NCBI GenBank assembly: GCA_006538405.1
Contig: BJKQ01000004.1
Location: 2,976,001-3,040,000, forward strand
Direction: 5' to 3'
Length of the DNA stretch: 64,000 nt
DNA from: Hansfordia pulvinata
Taxonomy: Eukaryota > Ascomycota > Sordariomycetes > Xylariales
Shown: one piece after another, positions 1-12,429 of the stretch
Numbering within the stretch: the stretch's first letter is position 1
Layout: each line of letters starts with the position of its first letter
Notes under the pieces: generated by a model
Seen by the model: only the letters and a program-made list of their open reading frames with translations
Databases searched by the model: none
Told to the model about the DNA's origin: nothing
Made by a program: the position numbers and the translations under genes

Positions 1-553
1 GCCCGTCGATTGGCCCGAGATCAACGCTGCTTGGGGTCAGGCCCTGCTCCTCGTTGTCACCGTCGCCGACAAGCTCGGCTACCGCTTCGAGGCCTACGAT
101 CCCCTTCCTATGGGGTCCACATCCAAGATCATTGCCTACGAGCAGCCATCTCCCTCGTCTAGCCGCCTCGGGGGTCATCGCTCGGGTCCGCCCCCAGCGC
201 CTAAGAAGCACGTCCTTGAGCTGTACTCGTCGGGCGACATCACGTCTCATCTGCCTTGGAATCGCAAGTTTGACCGCGGCATGATCGCCTTCCTCGAGCT
301 TCTGCGCCAGCTCGGGGCGTTTGTCCACCGCCAAACCCGCGAGACGCCCGGCGCCACGCCGCTGGCTCTGCCCTACCACATCGACGCTGATAAGATCGGC
401 GACGACCGCATTGGCCACTTCAGCATCAAGCTCGGCATAGGCGGGAGCGAAGAGAGCTGGACCAAGGCTTGCAAGTTTGCTCTCACCTGCTGCAAGTTCC
501 TCATCGCGCACACGAGTAATGTTAGCCATCAAGGCATTAGTAACGCCCGGTGA
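1..553 (+). CDS. ATG6: Atg6/Beclin-1/Vps30, C-terminal part (5' end outside window)
   Basis: Open from the window edge in the frame starting at base 2 and ending at the TGA at 551-553. The encoded 183 residues match the C-terminal BARA domain of Beclin-1/Atg6. Visible landmarks are the block WPEINAAWGQALLL, then LPMGSTSKI, a LELYSSGDI segment, WNRKFDRGMIAFLELL, ALPYHID and the terminal SWTKACKFALTCCKFLIAH. Atg6 is a subunit of the Vps34 PI3-kinase complexes that act in autophagosome formation and endosome-to-vacuole sorting, and the BARA domain binds membrane. A serine/proline-rich loop of about 25 residues between MGSTSKI and the LELY strand is longer than in human Beclin-1. No intron is needed in the visible part. 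The N-terminal BH3-like and coiled-coil regions lie outside the window. Confidence 0.93.
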   Translation, partial: PVDWPEINAAWGQALLLVVTVADKLGYRFEAYDPLPMGSTSKIIAYEQPSPSSSRLGGHRSGPPPAPKKHVLELYSSGDITSHLPWNRKFDRGMIAFLELLRQLGAFVHRQTRETPGATPLALPYHIDADKIGDDRIGHFSIKLGIGGSEESWTKACKFALTCCKFLIAHTSNVSHQGISNAR

Positions 554-971
554 GCGCACAGCTGTGAGAGGGCTTGGTTACTGTATCAGCTACGAGCGTT
601 GTACATGAAGGTTGTCTATTTTGAACTCGGAGAGGAATTTTATGGCGTTTCGGGACCGCAGTCGGCATGAGGTGATGGGTCATGGCAGCGTGCTGTTTCT
701 TTCATAACAATCCACTTCAGCCCCAACAGGCTAATTCAGTACACTGCAACTACGTCTTCGTCTCTCATGACGATGTACTAGCAAGCAGCTGCCGGTGTGC
801 TCTCGGCCCTGCTTGCAAGGATACGTTGCCTTGTCCGTTTGACTACAGTGATGGTTGTCTACCAGGCAGTGCCCATTCTCGGTGTACTACGCTTCACATG
901 GCCTACAGATGCCTATAAAATCAAACAGTTCTAGGCAGTTCGAACGCTTATACTTTCGAACGCTTAACATT
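554..971. other. Intergenic, convergent 3' ends of ATG6 and the HtrL-like gene
   Basis: About 420 bases between two convergent genes. The sequence is less GC-rich than the genes and probably holds both 3' UTRs. The open frame at 682-918 has no domain or composition supporting a gene. No strong terminator-like structure was seen. Confidence 0.6.
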
Positions 972-2744
972 TCAAACAGGTCCAAGGCGAAAGCCAAACT
1001 GTCGAAGGACCGTCTGCCAAAATAAGGCGTTGAAATACTGTCTGAAAAAGCTCACCCAACCAAGTACGAGTATGGTTTGCTCCGTGTTGTAATCCGTGTT
1101 CCACCTGCCGTGCTGGCCGACCTTGGCGGGGTCGCCGGTGTAGGGCTCGCGGTCCTCGAGGAGGTCGGGCCGCCTGGGCACGTACCCGGAGCCCTCGGGG
1201 CAGAAGACGGTCAGCCAGGGGTCGCTGATGGGCGGCAGCTTCTCGACGGGGCTGCCCGGCGGGCGGTAGCCGGAGAAGGAGGTGACCATGGGCAGGCCCC
1301 GGCGGAAGCCCGGGGGCTGCTCGCCCGGGCGGAAGGGCTTGGGGAAGAGCTGGCCCGGGGACGCGTCGTGGTACGGCATGAGGAAGATGGTGTTCGGGTA
1401 CGAGGCGGCCGTGTAGGTGTATGTGATCTCCTCGCGGGCAAAGTAGAAGCCGTTGGCCTGCATGTCCAGGCATGTCTGCATGGCTCTCACGCAGACTGGA
1501 AGGATTTGGTCAGTGGCTGCGATAGGGTTGAAGAATTGGAGGGTTGAAGGGCTGAAGGGAACAAGGGTTGAGAGCTATACTCGCAGACAGGTAGAAAGAG
1601 AGAGAGACGCACAGTTGAGCTGACCCAGCGCAGAGCCATAGATCACGCCGCCGAAGAAAATGGGAGTCAAATATGCCATCTTCGGATCGTACCAGCACGG
1701 GTTATGGAAGTCCATCCCGTTGACGCGCTCCGTGTCCTGATACCCGCCCATCACAACGCCGGTGTCGCGCGTCATCTCCTGGGCGCGCGCCAGCTTGTCG
1801 GGGCGCAGCAGGGGCATGAACATCTCCCAAGTCCGCTCGCCATCCTTGTTGAACGGCGTGTTGCGGAGCGTGCCAAAGTCCATGAACATCCATTGGTCCG
1901 TGTTCCACCTCTCTCTGCGAAGACGGTTACCAACTTGTGCGCGAGCTCGGCGGGGGCGATGCAGAAAGAATCACGGTCGCCGTAGAGGTCTAAAAGGGGA
2001 GAATAGAGACCAAACTTACGCGTAGGACATGATCGCAGTGTACATGGCGGCCACCTTGGCATTGTAGACGGCACTGAAGTGAGGGTCGTTGAAGTTGTGC
2101 GCGACGTGACCCTTTGGGACGTTCATTGCCTCGAACAGTTTCTGGGCGTCCTTGAAGCTTTGCTCACGACCCTTGTTATTGTGGAAGTCCCAGATGGTCT
2201 CGAAACGCGTGTCGACAACGACGCGGTCGTTGCCTGCTTCCTTGGCGATCTGTTCTATCCTCCTGGCCACATCCCCAGGGGGCGCAAAGACGATGATCCG
2301 CTCGCCGGTCGAGGCCATGTTCATGAAGAAGAGCATGAAGACAAACTCCGGCCTCCGTTCCTGGGATCCCTCGGGCGGAGGGTACCAAAGGGTGACTATG
2401 ACCGGGCCTGCATTTGGTGTGTGAGGTTCCGCAGTCGACACGGCTTCCAGAACAGAGACCAGCCCCAGCGTGAGGAATCCTCGCTGCCATGCTTCGAGCT
2501 TCCCCCGGGCTGGAGCTCGTACTTTGGAAGAAAGCCTCTCGGGGACTCCGCGCTTCGGCGGGACCACGGGAACCGCGGTGTGTCGATGTCGGTGATGTCG
2601 GGGGCTTTCCCTTTGCACTTTTCCAGCAGCATCTGCTTGGCTTGGGGTCCGAGGGCGTCTTGCCCAAGGTTCGGGCTCTGCGTAGCATCCATGTCGAGAG
2701 GGGAGGTGACGGAGAGAAAGGACGAGATGGCGAGGCTCAGCCAC
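972..2744 (-). CDS. HtrL/YibB-like (WlaTC-type) putative glycosyltransferase, multi-exon
   Basis: Four coding segments are read on the minus strand: a 5' part ending near 2408, then 2020-2407, 1613-1914 and 972-1495. The introns at 1915-2019 (GTAAGT...CGCAG) and 1496-1612 (GTGCGT...CAG) keep frame exactly and join SYA to ERWNTDQWMFMDFG and GQLN to FCVRAMQTC. The order of motifs resembles HtrL/YibB-family glycosyltransferase-like proteins: a VYNAK segment followed by a predicted helix, then the acidic MDFGTLRN core, then TPIFFGG and FYFAREEITYTY near the end. The 5' end is unresolved. Two overlapping frames are open, one starting at 2744 and continuous with the second exon, the other starting at 2692 with a more protein-like composition, so a first intron or an indel may lie between 2400 and 2550. 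A hydrophobic stretch upstream of the 2692 ATG could be a signal anchor, which would suit a Golgi enzyme. Family assignment is from memory of motif order. Confidence 0.6.
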
Positions 2745-3998
2745 CCGAGGGGCTGAGAAGCAACCGTCGTTGCTCGGCTATATGCCTACCTGACCCGACG
2801 GCCGCACGTGACTTCCGAAATTGGACTTGCGCATTTCGCAAACAACAGTAAGCAAGCAGCAACCAGGAAAGAGCAAGCAATCAGCAAACAATCGGCAATC
2901 AGGAGACAGCAAGCAAACAGCAAGGAGCAAATAGCAAGCAGCAATCTACCGCCGGCTGCATAGCCCTGCAAGCAAGCAGGGGTTCTGACGCTGTTGAACA
3001 ATCACTTCGCATATCCGAGGACCTCTGTTGCTTCCACTCAGCCAATGTGTCGTTGATGTTGGTCGGATGGCACCACTGAAGCCTCTCCCTTACAAATTAG
3101 CACAGCCCGCGTGCTTGAAGGGGTCGGCACCTCAGACGCCGCCACTGTCCCACCATCTTGGAGCGCCAAAAGACACAGATGGGATGGGTCCCGGCGGGGG
3201 CTGGCTGGCTCGCTCGCTGGATTCTCTGTTACAGGGTCAGCGGGCGTGGCGACTGAGCTCGCATCGCGAGGCGCGCTTGGGAAAACCGGCCGAAGAGTGG
3301 ACGGCGGCGTCAACCCCATCGCCGGGCGTTAGCCACGCAGAACCGGACCTGTCATGATGGGGTCATGATGGGCCAACGGCCTCGAGTCTTGAGCGGATCC
3401 GAGACGACGCACCTGGTGTGGTTCCTAGAACTTGCCTACCTTTCCAGCTAGAATGATCTCGTGAAAGACCAGAAGGCGGAGCCATATAGTGTTACCATTG
3501 CATGATCATGTCACTTCGTGTGTATGGATTCTATTAGGCTTCATCAGCTTATAGCCTTGAAGAAGCCGTCATGTTAAGTGGCTTCGATATTGCCGCGATG
3601 ACAATAGCAAAATGTACATATGCACAGCTTCAGTCTCGACCTACACCTGGTGAACATTGGCCCATCAGGACAGGCTGGACGTCAGAAGGGCGGTGTCGGT
3701 CGCGGTGGCGAGAAGGGGGCTCGTCCGACTCGGCTCCTTCTCGAGCTCGAGGCGTAAGTCTCCATAGCAGGAGCAGACACCACCGTCATGATTCTCGACT
3801 TCTCGGACCAGTGTCTAAGGCAACTCTCGCTCCGTAGCACTCGAGTCAAAGGTGCATGTCTGGTATTTGACCTATGTTCTATTTTGGATCTTTTCTTCTT
3901 CCAATGTCCTGTGATTTTTCTTCACGCGTCCACGAAAGCCTCGGGGAAACGCTGCTTGACTCAACGTGCGTTGTTGCAGGGGTAAAACCCGGAAAAAA
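2745..3998. other. Intergenic, 1.25 kb
   Basis: Between the start of the HtrL-like gene and the 3' end of the cyclophilin gene, both on the minus strand. Around 2830-2960 there is a low-complexity stretch of AGCAA-type units, which makes a false leucine/cysteine-rich minus-strand frame. No supported gene was found. The promoter of the HtrL-like gene should lie here. Confidence 0.5.
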
Positions 3999-5036
3999 TC
4001 ACATCTCGCCACACTGCGCGATGGCGACGTCGAGGTCCGGCGCATCTCGGCCGCGTCTCCCCGTCTTCGTCTTCTCAATCTTTTGCACCACGTCCATGCC
4101 GTCGACGACCTTCCCGAACACCACGTGCTTGCCGTCCAGATGGGGCGTCGGGACCGTGGTCACGAAGAATTGAGACCCGTTGGTGTTGGGCCCAGAGTTC
4201 TGCGGCGCGTCAGATGGAGACAGGAAGTGGGCTGGGAGTCAGAGGCCAACGTACCGCCATGGACAACAAGCCCTTCTCGGTGTGCTTCAGGGTGAAGTTC
4301 TCGTCGGCGAAGGACTTGGTGCCGTAGATACACTGGTGCCATGAGGTCAACTTGCTGCCGTCTCAGTGAGATTGCCTCGAGACTTACGATGCTACCGGTC
4401 CCATCGCCGTTGAGGAAGTCGCCTCCTTGCAGCATAAAGTTGTTTATCTGTTGGCGGGTGAAGAGTCAACGACGTGCTCGGTGGGTTGAGAGGAGGGCCC
4501 GGGTCCCGTGAAGGGAGGACCATGCCTGCGCGCGAAGCCTCCGAGGACAACGTACTATGCGGTGGAACTTGCTGCCCTTGTAGCCCTGAGCGAGGCCTCG
4601 GCTGTTCTTGGACTCGCCGGTGCAGAACTGCCTGAAGTTCTCTGCGGTGCGGGGCACGACATCCTTGAACAGCTCGAAGGTGATGCGGCCGAGGGGCTGG
4701 CCTAGAGACGAGACGGTCAGAAGAGGGCCCCGTAGACGGCTCCGATGGTCGCCGGAAGCCGGGCGTGTTGGGCGGGCCCGGGCCAGGATGGGGTTCGGAC
4801 TTACCTCCGAGGGTGATGTCGAAGAAGACGCTGCACGGACGGGGCCGAAGGTGGGATTGTAAGTCCAGGGACCGGGAATCACAGGATATTTGGGAGCATC
4901 GAAGGGCCAAGACGGGGAGTCTGATGGGCTCAGGGCATGAAGGCCGATGGTGGGGTGCGAAGGCTCTGGCGCAGAGATGTCGTGAAGGCGTGACTTACAG
5001 AGGGTTGCCAGACTCTGGCAGCACCGTGGGAGGCAT
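3999..5036 (-). CDS. cyp3: Peptidyl-prolyl cis-trans isomerase H (cyclophilin H)
   Basis: Six exons on the minus strand: 4999-5036, 4805-4830, 4556-4701, 4388-4447, 4255-4332 and 3999-4199. They sum to 549 nt (182 aa) with every junction in frame. The introns are 168, 103, 108, 55 and 55 nt. The protein starts [10 protein letters not shown] and runs through the whole cyclophilin fold: [28 protein letters not shown], the catalytic [17 protein letters not shown] and HVVFGKV, ending in QCGEM. The inserted [16 protein letters not shown] segment and the length fit the CypH/USA-CyP class, which in other eukaryotes binds the U4/U6 snRNP protein Prp4 and assists spliceosome assembly. Oddity: the position of cyclophilin A Trp121 is His here (TPHLDGKH), which usually weakens cyclosporin binding. 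Start choice: it is the first ATG of the only frame that splices correctly. Confidence 0.97.
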
Positions 5037-7940
5037 GATGCGTGGGGACTGTTGGAGGGAGCGGCGGGCGGGCCGCGGGTTGTCACACGCGGAGGGCTGT
5101 TCAGATACGACGTTGATTTGCGGTCTGCGCCGAGGTTGTCTGTCTGTGCTTGAGTCAGCGAGTCGGTGTGTGAGTACGTGGATGGCGTATCGGACAGAGC
5201 TCCAAAGTGAAGCCCAAGGTCTGCAGTGTGTTTGGAGTGTACATGCGATCCGGCAGATGCCTCACATATGGATCCAATGTGCATGCAACTCGGACTGACC
5301 AATTCGGGAAAGTCAGCTTGAGGTAGAGAACCAGGCATTGATAGAGGGTAATTAGGCGCGAGTATACATGCGCAGTACATCCACTATCGGAATCACCCTG
5401 CTGCCGCTGCTGCTGCCGCTGGCAACAACCTGGAAGCCAGCCCGGGCCCAGTTCTAGGGCCCTCCAGGGCCCTCCAGGGCTCTCCAGGGCTCTTCAGGGC
5501 TCTTCAGTGCCACCCGCGCTTTGAGGGCATCAGCCCGGGAACCTTGGACTTGACGTCCGCACTGGCTGCAAGGGCTGCATTCCACTGATCCGTGTTCCAT
5601 GACGAGCACGCCGGCCGGAGAGCATGCACGCACGCAGATACGAGGACACACACACACACAAACAATCACCCATGATTCCAAGTCTCGGTGGGGGTGGCAG
5701 GTGATGGATGGATCTCTGCACCGCCGCTGCCCAAAGACGCGAATCTCGGCATCATGGATGGGCTTTTCAACACCACCATCTCGGGCCGGTCGCGGCGGCC
5801 GCAGACCACCCTACGAGTACTAACTAGCGATTCGACTCGTCCCAGACCCCAAACGAACGCAACCCGGGAGCCGGGCGATCGGCATCACCATGATTTCATG
5901 CACCAAGCGCCCGACTGCACATGAGCATCCGCTGCCCGCCTGCCCGCTCTCTCGATGCTGCTGTCTCATCTCACTCTCCCCAGGCCCAGGTGCCCACCCC
6001 CACCCACATCGATGCCAGCGAACCCCCATGGCCCCTCCACACGACTGGTCCCTGCGCCGTCCTCGGTATCATCGATGTCGCGGCCTCGCCCCCAACCTGC
6101 TGCGACGTCTCGAGCCCCGGCATTGCTGTCCCGCCCAGCCGGGGTCTCCTGGCCTGCGTACGCCAACGCACTTCTCTCTCGACTCTGTCCCTTTTCGGCT
6201 TCCCAGCTCGGCTATCCCGCTCCAGAGAGCAGACGCGAGTGAACCTGCCGCGGTTGCGAAGAGAAGTCTACGAGTACCCCGGCTACAGCCTTGACGCAGG
6301 GTCTGCCCGTTCTCGATCGGCTCATCCAGGTGCCTACGGAAGGTCACAAAAAAACCATGGAACTCGTGGAGTCCATGGAGCGCAGGCGTGCCGTGGCATG
6401 CGGCCGCAGGCACGGCTGCCCAAGGGGTTCGCCGCGAACGGCGTGGAAATGCCAACCGACTGGCCAGTGTCTCGCCGTAGTCCGGCTGCGAGTGCAAGAA
6501 TGCTAGACACTTTTTCCTAAGAATACCCTTCTTGTCTCAGACGACACCGCCGCTTGTCGCGGCCAGCCCGAGCCCTGCCCCTTGCATTTGAGACCTTGGG
6601 TGGAAGCGGTCGACGCTACGGCTGCTGGAGGAGAGACAGGCCTGGACTGGTCCAAGCATGATGCCGGCTAACCTGGCGACTCATCGTCGAGCTGGCGCCA
6701 CTCTGCTGGTATCTACCTGCGCGCACGCGAGCCCATCTTCTCGTGCGCACGGGCAGCATTCCAAATGTCGTCCACGTGGGCGTGTGGCTGCTAGCTTGCT
6801 GCAGGAAATACCGCCGCCGATGCGCGATATACCGAGAGCTTGGACGCGGCGCTGCTCTTGACCTAAGGTTCCTTGACAACCGTCTCGGCCACCACTCGCC
6901 GTCATCCTCACCCCGGCGCCGTCTTTGTTTGGACTGCACCCGTGACTGACGTGGCAGATGGTCTGAGCCACGCTGCAGAGAGCGAGCCGACTGGCATCCG
7001 ACTGGCATTCCGGATACGGGAGCCGGGCGGCCACCAAACAAATCCCGCCTCCCCATTGTCTGGCGAGCCACACAGCCGGATGGCTTGGGATCCGGCGCCC
7101 GCGTTTGCATCGGAGCTCAAGCCTCCCGTGGCGCCACTGCCAATCGGCTGCGCGGCCAGGGCGGGTGCGCTTGTCGCTGGCGGGCAACAAGGTTCCACTA
7201 GCGTCCGGTCCGCCGAGAGGCAAAAAAAGGGAGCACCGGCTGCTACTCTGAAAGCATCCTCAACTCCAAGTAAATACCTACCGTAAGTAAGGTAAGTAGG
7301 TATCTTCCGTGGCGGTGGTGGGCAGGCCCGCCTTTGTCGCCAGGTGTCGAGGAGGCGTTCATGTACGCGTACGAGCACGAGTATGTGTGATAGACTCGGC
7401 TGACGTAACCGGGACAGCCGGAGCTGCGAGGAGCTGCGCAAAGCGAAAGTCAAATTGTCGCGGGGCTTGACGTTGCGTTGCGCTCACGCACCACCTGAGG
7501 CGCAAAGTCCGCGGGCGACGATGCCCACTCCGAGGTCCTTGACGAGACGATGCGGCACGGCCGGCGCCGACGGCAAGAATGCGTCGGCCTGCTGATAGGT
7601 AAGGTGCTCGCAGCCGGGCCGTGAGGTCGGTCCAGTCTCCATTAGCTGCGAGGCTTCTCTGTGGGGAGGTTCGACTTCAGGCCCAGGGTGCTGATTCCAA
7701 ATGCTTACTGGGCGCCTGTCAGCTCATGAATCAACACTCACACGAACGAGAATGGGGCGGGCCGGCGACTAGCAGATGCGCCGGGCCAGACGGGCACCGC
7801 CCGCCCGCCCAGATGTGGTGGCGACGCAACAGTGCAATCACCTTTCCGCCCAACCCGGGCGTGGTTCCGATGACGGCCTCGAGCATGGCCATCCGATGGT
7901 GCACGTTTGCGAAATCACACACCAGCAACCGGAGAACTCA

Positions 7941-7967
7941 GAGATAGAGATAGAGATAGAGATAGAG
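7941..7967. repeat. (GAGATA)n microsatellite
   Basis: Hexamer array of about 4.5 units read directly from the sequence, within the gene-free 8 kb. Confidence 0.95.
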
Positions 7968-9695
7968 AGCGAGAGCTGTCAAACGAGATCCCGGAACTCC
8001 TTCGGGCGGCAGATCTGATTATTCATAGAACGAAGAGACAAGGGCCCAGAGCAGACGAATCCTGCTTGCGCAGACGGGCGGGTCGTGCTACGAGTGCCCA
8101 GGCCAGAGCCATCCTTGTGTCTACTCGTATGTCCACAAGCCCTGCCATACGCGTACATGGGTAATCGAATTACTTGTACTAGTGTGACATACCTTGAACT
8201 TCGGTACGGGGTCCTCAGCTAATCCCAGAGGCCCAATACTCTCAGGCGGGATCTGAAATAATTTGGAACTCTTTGCATACTCGCACAGACTGACGCACTC
8301 TGTGCTGGGATGGCCTTTTTGTGGGACCCCGTGGCCAACGATGACAGACAGCCTCGTTGCCGTCGCTCCCCAATACCGGTGCGAGGACCGCCGATGAAGC
8401 GCACTGACGGATGACAAGACTGGAGGAGCCCGGCCAAGGCGTACCAAGCCAGCGCCGAGCAGACGGCCGCCCCGCTCTCTGCTCGCAACGAACCGCCGAT
8501 CAGGCCCTGCTGTGGCTCTACGAGTAGTCGTACTGGGTATTCAACGTTGTTCTCTGGGCGCACGAGCAGTCGAAGAAACCCACCCACGAGTGGAAAAGTC
8601 TAGCCGTGGGGGGCCAAAGTCACTCGCCCTTGAGGAGAACTCCAACCACGAGCGCGTTGTCGTGCTCGCTCACGTGTGCGGGTGCGGGTGCTGCGCAGGG
8701 ACAAGTGAGACAAGGACCCCCGGAACACAGCCGACTTCCCAAGAAAGTCAGGTTCCTAGTTATTAGTGTTCTGGGCGCGCGAAAGAATGCTCATACTGAT
8801 AAGGAGAAGGGGAAGACAGAGGTACGGGTAACGCTCGCACGAGTAAGCGCTCGGTGATCGGCGGGCCGCTTTTGCTGCAACAGCTGCAAGCCATGGATGT
8901 GGACGGCTGTCTGCCTCGTGAGGGGGGTTTGTGCCGATGCTACAAGGACGCTTGCACCTGGACTGGAACGAAGGGCCCCGTCGCCCCATCTCATGTTCTT
9001 CTTCTTCGAGCCGAACTCATTGTTGTCGTCGTGGCTGTCTTGGATCTCTGGGGCTGGAACTTGTACGAGTTGGTAGATAGGAGGAGGGCAATGAGACCAC
9101 GCGAGATGCGACTCGGAGACCCCGGACCAGCTGGGACTGACGAATCCTTCCCTCCAGCCGGCCCTCTTCTACGAGTACCGACATGTACTTCCGGTACGAG
9201 TAGATGGACCGGGGCCGCCCACCTATTGAAGTCGGACTGTGGTGTGTCCGTACGAATCAGTCCTCCGTTACACGTAGGAAGTGCCCAATACCTACGGCGT
9301 ACATCCAGTATGTACTCGTACGCGGTACATCGTAGCGCCGCCCTGGACACCGAAAAGGCCGTCCGTGCGCGCGCGCGAAGCTGAGATGGACAACCGTAGC
9401 GCCGCCGCCTCGCGTGGCCAGGCGTGCCAGGGAGCGGCGAGTCTGACCTGTCGTCGTGCCCCCGGATTCGACCTGTCACGATGGGGTCGAATCTCGCAGA
9501 CAGACTCCATAAACGAGCGAGGCTTGAGCCGCGTCTGGTGTGCGTGCGTGCTTGCGTACTCGGACGGATACCTACTTGCTTTTTCTTTCTTCCTCTATTG
9601 CATTGTTTATTGTTCTCCCCTTTTCTTTTCATTCTCCGTGCGCCTGGCCTCTTTTTGCCTCGTCGTGCTTGTCACGCTTGTCTGTTGTCGGCCTG

Positions 9696-9719
9696 CTCTC
9701 TCTCTCTCTCTCTCTCTCT
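9696..9719. repeat. (CT)12 microsatellite
   Basis: Perfect dinucleotide array at the end of a T- and C-rich tract running from about 9580. Confidence 0.95.
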
Positions 9720-9786
9720 AAAGTGGGCAGGCAATAGTCTGACGGGTTCTGTCATTTCCTCGCTGCAGCGTTGATAGAGGCAATCT

Positions 9787-9818
9787 CCATCATCATCATC
9801 ATCATCATCGTCGTCGTC
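9787..9818. repeat. (CAT)n-(CGT)n trinucleotide repeat
   Basis: Seven CAT units followed by CGT units. A similar CAT array that runs into CAC units lies at 11547-11576. Confidence 0.95.
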
Positions 9819-11546
9819 TTCCGCTTTGCGACCACTACGAGTATATCGAGTTGCGCCCCCAGCCGGGGTCGACCCGCTGACAGCAAGACCTGCCGAGTTG
9901 CTCCGTATTACGAGTCCTTTGCGTCCGCGAACCCATGGCCGCGAACCCGTACAGACAGCGTCCAATCCTTCCTCTTTTCTCTCGTACGAAAGCCACCAGA
10001 CAGCGGGGAGCCGCGTCCGTGCGCGCGGTAAGCTGGCTAGCCCAGAGCGAGGCGGCTGGAGGATCGAGGAGCGGGGCAGGCTGGCTCTATCTCAAGTACA
10101 TGTATCCAGTCGAGTCGGGTTTTTGGTTTTGAGTTATCCAGGTACCTTAGGTAGCGTTTGCCTGTCTCGATCGTCTGCAACCTGACTGGAAGTCGCCCTG
10201 GTACCTACCTCTCTCGACATCCGTCCATCTCAGCCTGCCTGTCTGTCTGCCTGCGTGCAAGCTTCCCCGTCGGTTTGTCTGCCCGCAGCGTCTCGGCGCA
10301 TCGTGACATCTCATTCCTCCCCTCCCCTGTCTTCTCTCTCTTCCCGCCTCCCCCGGTCGCATGTATGGAGTATGGGGAGAACCAACCGCGTAGCCGAGCA
10401 GGGAACACTCGTAATGGGAGACAGAGAGGAGGGGGGGAGGCGCCCACGCTGCTGCGACGATCCTTGGGCCATCCATCCTGCCCCCTGGCCCTGCTTTTCG
10501 CGCGGCCTCGAATGGGCGACCCAGCCGCGGGTACCAGAGAAGAAGCTGCCTTTCTTCAGAATCCAGCTAATAACTAAACTGTTCGCTTTTATTATTATTC
10601 GCCCTTCGCAGATGTGCGAGTGCTCCGAGTACTCGCGTCTGGTCCTGCGGAACAAGCCGCCGGACTGGCGTCCACTGCCATTGGGCGTTCGCGCCCTCCC
10701 ACAGGTGCGCGCGTACGAGTACTCGGAGACACCAACCGTCGCCTCCGCCCCTCCGTCTCCCCGCGGGGTCTTCCATTTCCAGCACCCAATGCCACTTCCA
10801 GCCTGGTTCGGGTCGTCCACTGCATGCGGGCATCCCAATCACGACGGGCTAATGTGTACATGCACGAGTCTACGCACGAACATCCATGCAGCGCTTCCAT
10901 GGATTGGAAGCTCGATGAGGGCGGGCTGCTGTACGTGGTACCTGTACGAGCATGTGTGGTCTGCCCCCAGGTACCTGCCGGGCAGGGTCAGCCGGTCGCG
11001 TTGTGGAGGATACATCCGTATCTGCACGGCCAACCCCCCCTCCACAGACAGACAGCGCCAACCTCTCCCATCCCGGTCTCGTGCTGTCTCCGCCCCGCGA
11101 CCTCGTCCAGCACGGCGCACAACGGGGCCCAATCCATTAGGTTGGCCACGACTTGTGCTGCCGCTCGCTGGCCGCTTGAACGCAGAACGGACTAGCGAGA
11201 CGTTCAGGAAGAGGGCGAGCAACAGAATCGGGACAACTAAGCGACAGGAATAGTCGGAACCAAGACGACGCAGAATGACTTGGGATCCTGCCCGCGGCCA
11301 GATCCTGCTCCGTGCGCCAGGTCCCCTCCCTACTGCCAGTGTCGGGCTCCCCATGGCAGTTCATGGATCCATGGATGCTGGCTTCGAGTACGAGTACACG
11401 CTGCCCCGGCCTGCCTTGCCTGTACGAGTACCCGTCCCAGCGGCGGTACTGTTCACGCGTGAGGGTACATGTAGGGACGAATGGATAGTTCGACTTGGCA
11501 ATGAGATGGAGTACCCACGCCGCATGTTCATCATCAAATTCACTCT

Positions 11547-11576
11547 CATCATCATCATCATCATCACCACCACCAC
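11547..11576. repeat. (CAT)n-(CAC)n trinucleotide repeat
   Basis: Six or seven CAT units passing into CAC/CCA units, read directly. It creates false histidine or aspartate runs in overlapping open frames. Confidence 0.95.
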
Positions 11577-12429
11577 GGGGATGCTCAGCGCTCACGTTTC
11601 GTAGCTACACGCCTCTGGGCCGGACCAATTCCAATTGCGCCCGTCAACCCGACTTCCATGGTCTCGGAGAGCCCGCAACGGCCTCGCTATTCTGCGTCCG
11701 GCCTGTCCGCCGCTACGGTTCCCCGACTCAAAACCGACTGACAGATACTTTTTGGTCTCAAAGGCTGAGCCCCACCGGGCTGGTCTCACCCGCCGAGGGG
11801 GACTTGTGGTGCGGGTACTCGTATGCGCCTCTTCTCCGCTGGCTGGGAGGCATCTGCAGGTGCGAGGTACACCCGCCGATCGTCGAGCGCTCTGAGGACG
11901 AGTGCCTAAGGTACAGTACTTCCACACTAAGGCGTGGATGGTGGCCCCGCTTGCAGCCATTGGCTGACAGCCACGGCTCACCCACTGGCCTAGCCCGCGC
12001 GTGTGCCTCGTACCTGTTGCTCTATCGACGGCTGTGGATGCGCCCGGGATACGAGTCCTGGCACGCCCGGGCGCTCGCAGGGCTCCTTCCAACACCGCGG
12101 CGGCCTACGCCTGCCGCCCCAGACCTACGGGCAGCCCGCGGGCTCGCTCCAGCTGTACTCGTAAGCGTCGGCATCCATACACCCACGAATGCGCTGGACC
12201 TGCGTGGGTCGGGCTACCTGGGGGTACTTGAGTCGGCCTGCCTGCCCACTTTGCCCTTCCCAGGGGGCCTGCCACCGACCGACCCTTCTTCCATCTCTCG
12301 TTCGTCCGGGCCTGCAGTGAGCGAGTTAAGCATTACCTCGCCCTCCACCTCGCCCGCTCGCCCCGTCCTGCAGCGTGCAGTCTGCAACCTTCACCTTCGC
12401 CTTCACTCCGACCTCGACGGATAGGCCTC

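Noticed and set aside
2079..2756. 225-codon plus-strand frame
   Set aside because: It is the antisense shadow of the HtrL-like gene, whose spliced minus-strand frame has conserved motifs.
2786..3001. Leucine/cysteine-rich minus-strand frame resembling a membrane segment
   Set aside because: It comes from a degenerate AGCAA-type low-complexity tract, so the hydrophobic look is a repeat effect.
8219..8587. 122-codon minus-strand frame with fairly natural composition
   Set aside because: It has no ATG near its beginning (it opens with GTG), contains a copy of the dispersed 8-mer, and no domain is recognised.
10255..11253. 332-codon plus-strand open frame
   Set aside because: The composition is Arg/Pro/Ser-rich, with equally long overlapping frames on both strands in the same GC-rich stretch. 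No domain or splice pattern.
11495..12424. 309-codon plus-strand open frame before the RING gene
   Set aside because: It begins in a CAT/CAC repeat and crosses pyrimidine-rich DNA. It more likely lies in the upstream region of the RING gene.
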